Source of the DNA: Paraflavitalea devenefica
GTDB lineage: Bacteria > Bacteroidota > Bacteroidia > Chitinophagales > Chitinophagaceae
Direction: 5' to 3'
NCBI RefSeq assembly: GCF_011759375.1
Contig: NZ_JAARML010000008.1
Location: 167,104-231,103, forward strand
Length of the DNA stretch: 64,000 nucleotides
Below the pieces are notes generated by a model. It was not told where the DNA came from. It saw only the letters and a program-made list of their open reading frames with translations, and searched no databases. This document shows positions 63,155 to 64,000 of this stretch, piece after piece (the first letter of the stretch is position 1; each line of letters opens with the position of its first letter). The position numbers were made by a program, and so were the translations under genes.

Positions 63155-63639
63155 TTAAAACGATTTGATAATTACCGGACACTAATCTAATGCAATTGAT
63201 CCATAATCTTGGTAACCTAACTAAATTATCAAGTAAGTGATTTACAGTTGGTGTATGCTTTTGATATGGAACTGCCTGATTTTAATACAACTAGATTGAA
63301 ATAAATTTGAAGTTGTCAGGTTGTGTCCAAATAAAATTGCCACCAACACTTTAATATATGTCGTTAACCGGCTTTCGCCCAAAAAATAAGTATTGAAAAT
63401 GAAAGGAGTAGTATTCGCTTTTAAAATTGTTACGGCGCAAATACAAACAAATCGTATTACCAGCCCTTTGTTCCATTCCCCCTAAATCATTAAAAAATCC
63501 TCAAATCTTGCATCGAGATTACTAAAAGTTGAAGAAAATATTGGAAGGTATTTTCACCCTTTTATAATTTAAGAGACAATAACCTGAAATCAATAAGCTG
63601 ATTCTGTTTTGAATATCAACAATTTAATGTAGATTCTTG
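63155..63639. other. AT-rich intergenic stretch
   Basis: I see no gene or strong promoter. A 28-codon open frame starting at about 63399 (MKGVVFAFKIV) has no support. The stretch separates the permease from the IS21-type end. Confidence 0.55.
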
Positions 63640-63853
63640 CGCATGTTGACCCAGGGCTCCTGTTTATGTTGACCCACCATTCTTGCATGTTGACCCACCC
63701 TTTAGAGCGCGGGTTTAATCACAAATTCCTGCATGTTAACCCACACGCACAAATGGAAGGTAAAAGGCCTTCCGGTCAGATTCCTGCATGTTGACCCACC
63801 TGCTTGTAAAGATTCCGCAAAATAACTTACTGACATTCCTGCATGTTGACCCA
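63634..63853. repeat. Six TGTTGACCCA repeats at the left end of an IS21-type element
   Basis: TGTTGACCCA recurs at 63644, 63667, 63688, 63734 (one mismatch, TGTTAACCCA), 63789 and 63844, usually inside TTCCTGCATGTTGACCCACC. Spacings are 23, 21, 46, 55 and 55 bases. IS21-family ends are known for several such repeats, which the transposase binds. The outermost copy at 63644 probably lies at or near the element's left terminus. Confidence 0.8.
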
Positions 63854-63855
63854 CT

Positions 63856-64000
63856 CCTGAGGCAATAAGAGCTCCTGAGCTTTGATGTCTTTTGCTCCTT
63901 AAAACAAACAGGAGCATGGCACAAAAACCCATAGCGATGGAACACTTAAAACAGCTTCTTCAACTTCAAAACGACGGGATCGGTATCCGGGAGATGGCCC
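63856..64000 (+). mobile_element. IS21-family insertion sequence (left part; continues off the window)
   Basis: The repeats at 63634-63853 lead into an istA-type start at 63916. Only this left part is present; the right end and istB lie beyond the window. Target duplication cannot be checked. Confidence 0.75.
63916..64000 (+). CDS. istA: IS21 transposase IstA (N terminus only)
   Basis: The visible 28 codons begin MAQKPIAMEHLKQLLQLQND and continue GIGIREMA. The stretch MEHLKQLLQLQNDGIGIREM matches the N-terminal helix-turn-helix of IS21 transposases (pattern M..LKQIL.L...G.S.R.IA). The start may be at 63916 or at the ATG 63937; AGGAG precedes the first ATG but at only one base of spacing. IstA would act on the repeats just upstream. 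Confidence 0.75.
   Translation, partial: MAQKPIAMEHLKQLLQLQNDGIGIREMA

Noticed and set aside
63399..63485. 28-codon ORF starting MKGVVFAF
   Set aside because: Too short and without support from promoter, conservation or composition.
63634..63853. CRISPR array
   Set aside because: The spaced repeats are 10-20 bases, irregularly spaced, and lead into an IS21 transposase; no leader or cas gene.

Overview
The window looks like chromosomal DNA of a gliding-type Bacteroidota, most likely family Chitinophagaceae. The evidence is two very long secreted proteins with the type B C-terminal sorting domain of the type IX secretion system (T9SS), promoters of the Bacteroidota form TTTG-N18..20-TAnnTTTG, LytS/LytTR two-component pairs with reg_prop sensors, futalosine-type menaquinone synthesis (MqnA), and few Shine-Dalgarno sites. 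The family placement is inference from gene style, not from a database match.

Layout. 1-9.5 kb: transglutaminase/DUF2126 protein (cut by the window edge), tRNA-Val, a T9SS protein, an M1 aminopeptidase lipoprotein and a DnaQ-UvrC-like nuclease fusion. 9.5-16 kb: a 35-aa membrane peptide, valS bracketed by related palindromic repeats, and an outer-membrane HEXXH protein. 16-18.4 kb: PrsW protease, GNAT acetyltransferase, a queuosine-precursor transporter and a small membrane protein. 18.4-32.7 kb: a surface-polysaccharide locus on the + strand with 14 genes: glycosyltransferases, YfhO, methyltransferases, a CMP-nonulosonate-like module (cytidylyltransferase, NeuB-like synthase, KdsC-like phosphatase, possible GT42-like transferase), an FdtA/FdtB aminosugar pair and a flippase. 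32.8-39.3 kb: a 2158-aa T9SS protein with a 485-residue internal duplication. 39.3-50.5 kb: a propeller kinase/LytTR pair, mqnA, purB, a GNAT, prfC, a secreted protein of unknown function and an aldose-epimerase-like protein. 50.8-60 kb: a MacB-like permease, tsaD, trmN6, a lysine/saccharopine-dehydrogenase-like enzyme, a globin with a palindrome touching its start codon, and a second propeller kinase/LytTR pair. 60-64 kb: tRNA-Leu, a large AT-rich ABC permease and the left end of an IS21-family element whose istA runs off the window.

How it fits together: tRNA-related functions recur (valS, tsaD, trmN6, the queuosine-precursor transporter, two tRNAs, prfC), but they are not one operon. The polysaccharide locus is the one clearly coordinated block, with many start/stop overlaps. 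Its nonulosonate and 3-amino-3,6-dideoxyhexose enzymes suggest a decorated glycan exported by the flippase.

The most unusual non-coding signal is a set of intergenic inverted repeats built from short degenerate words. Each site uses its own vocabulary, except that the two flanks of valS share one. No CRISPR array, prophage or obvious defence system was seen.
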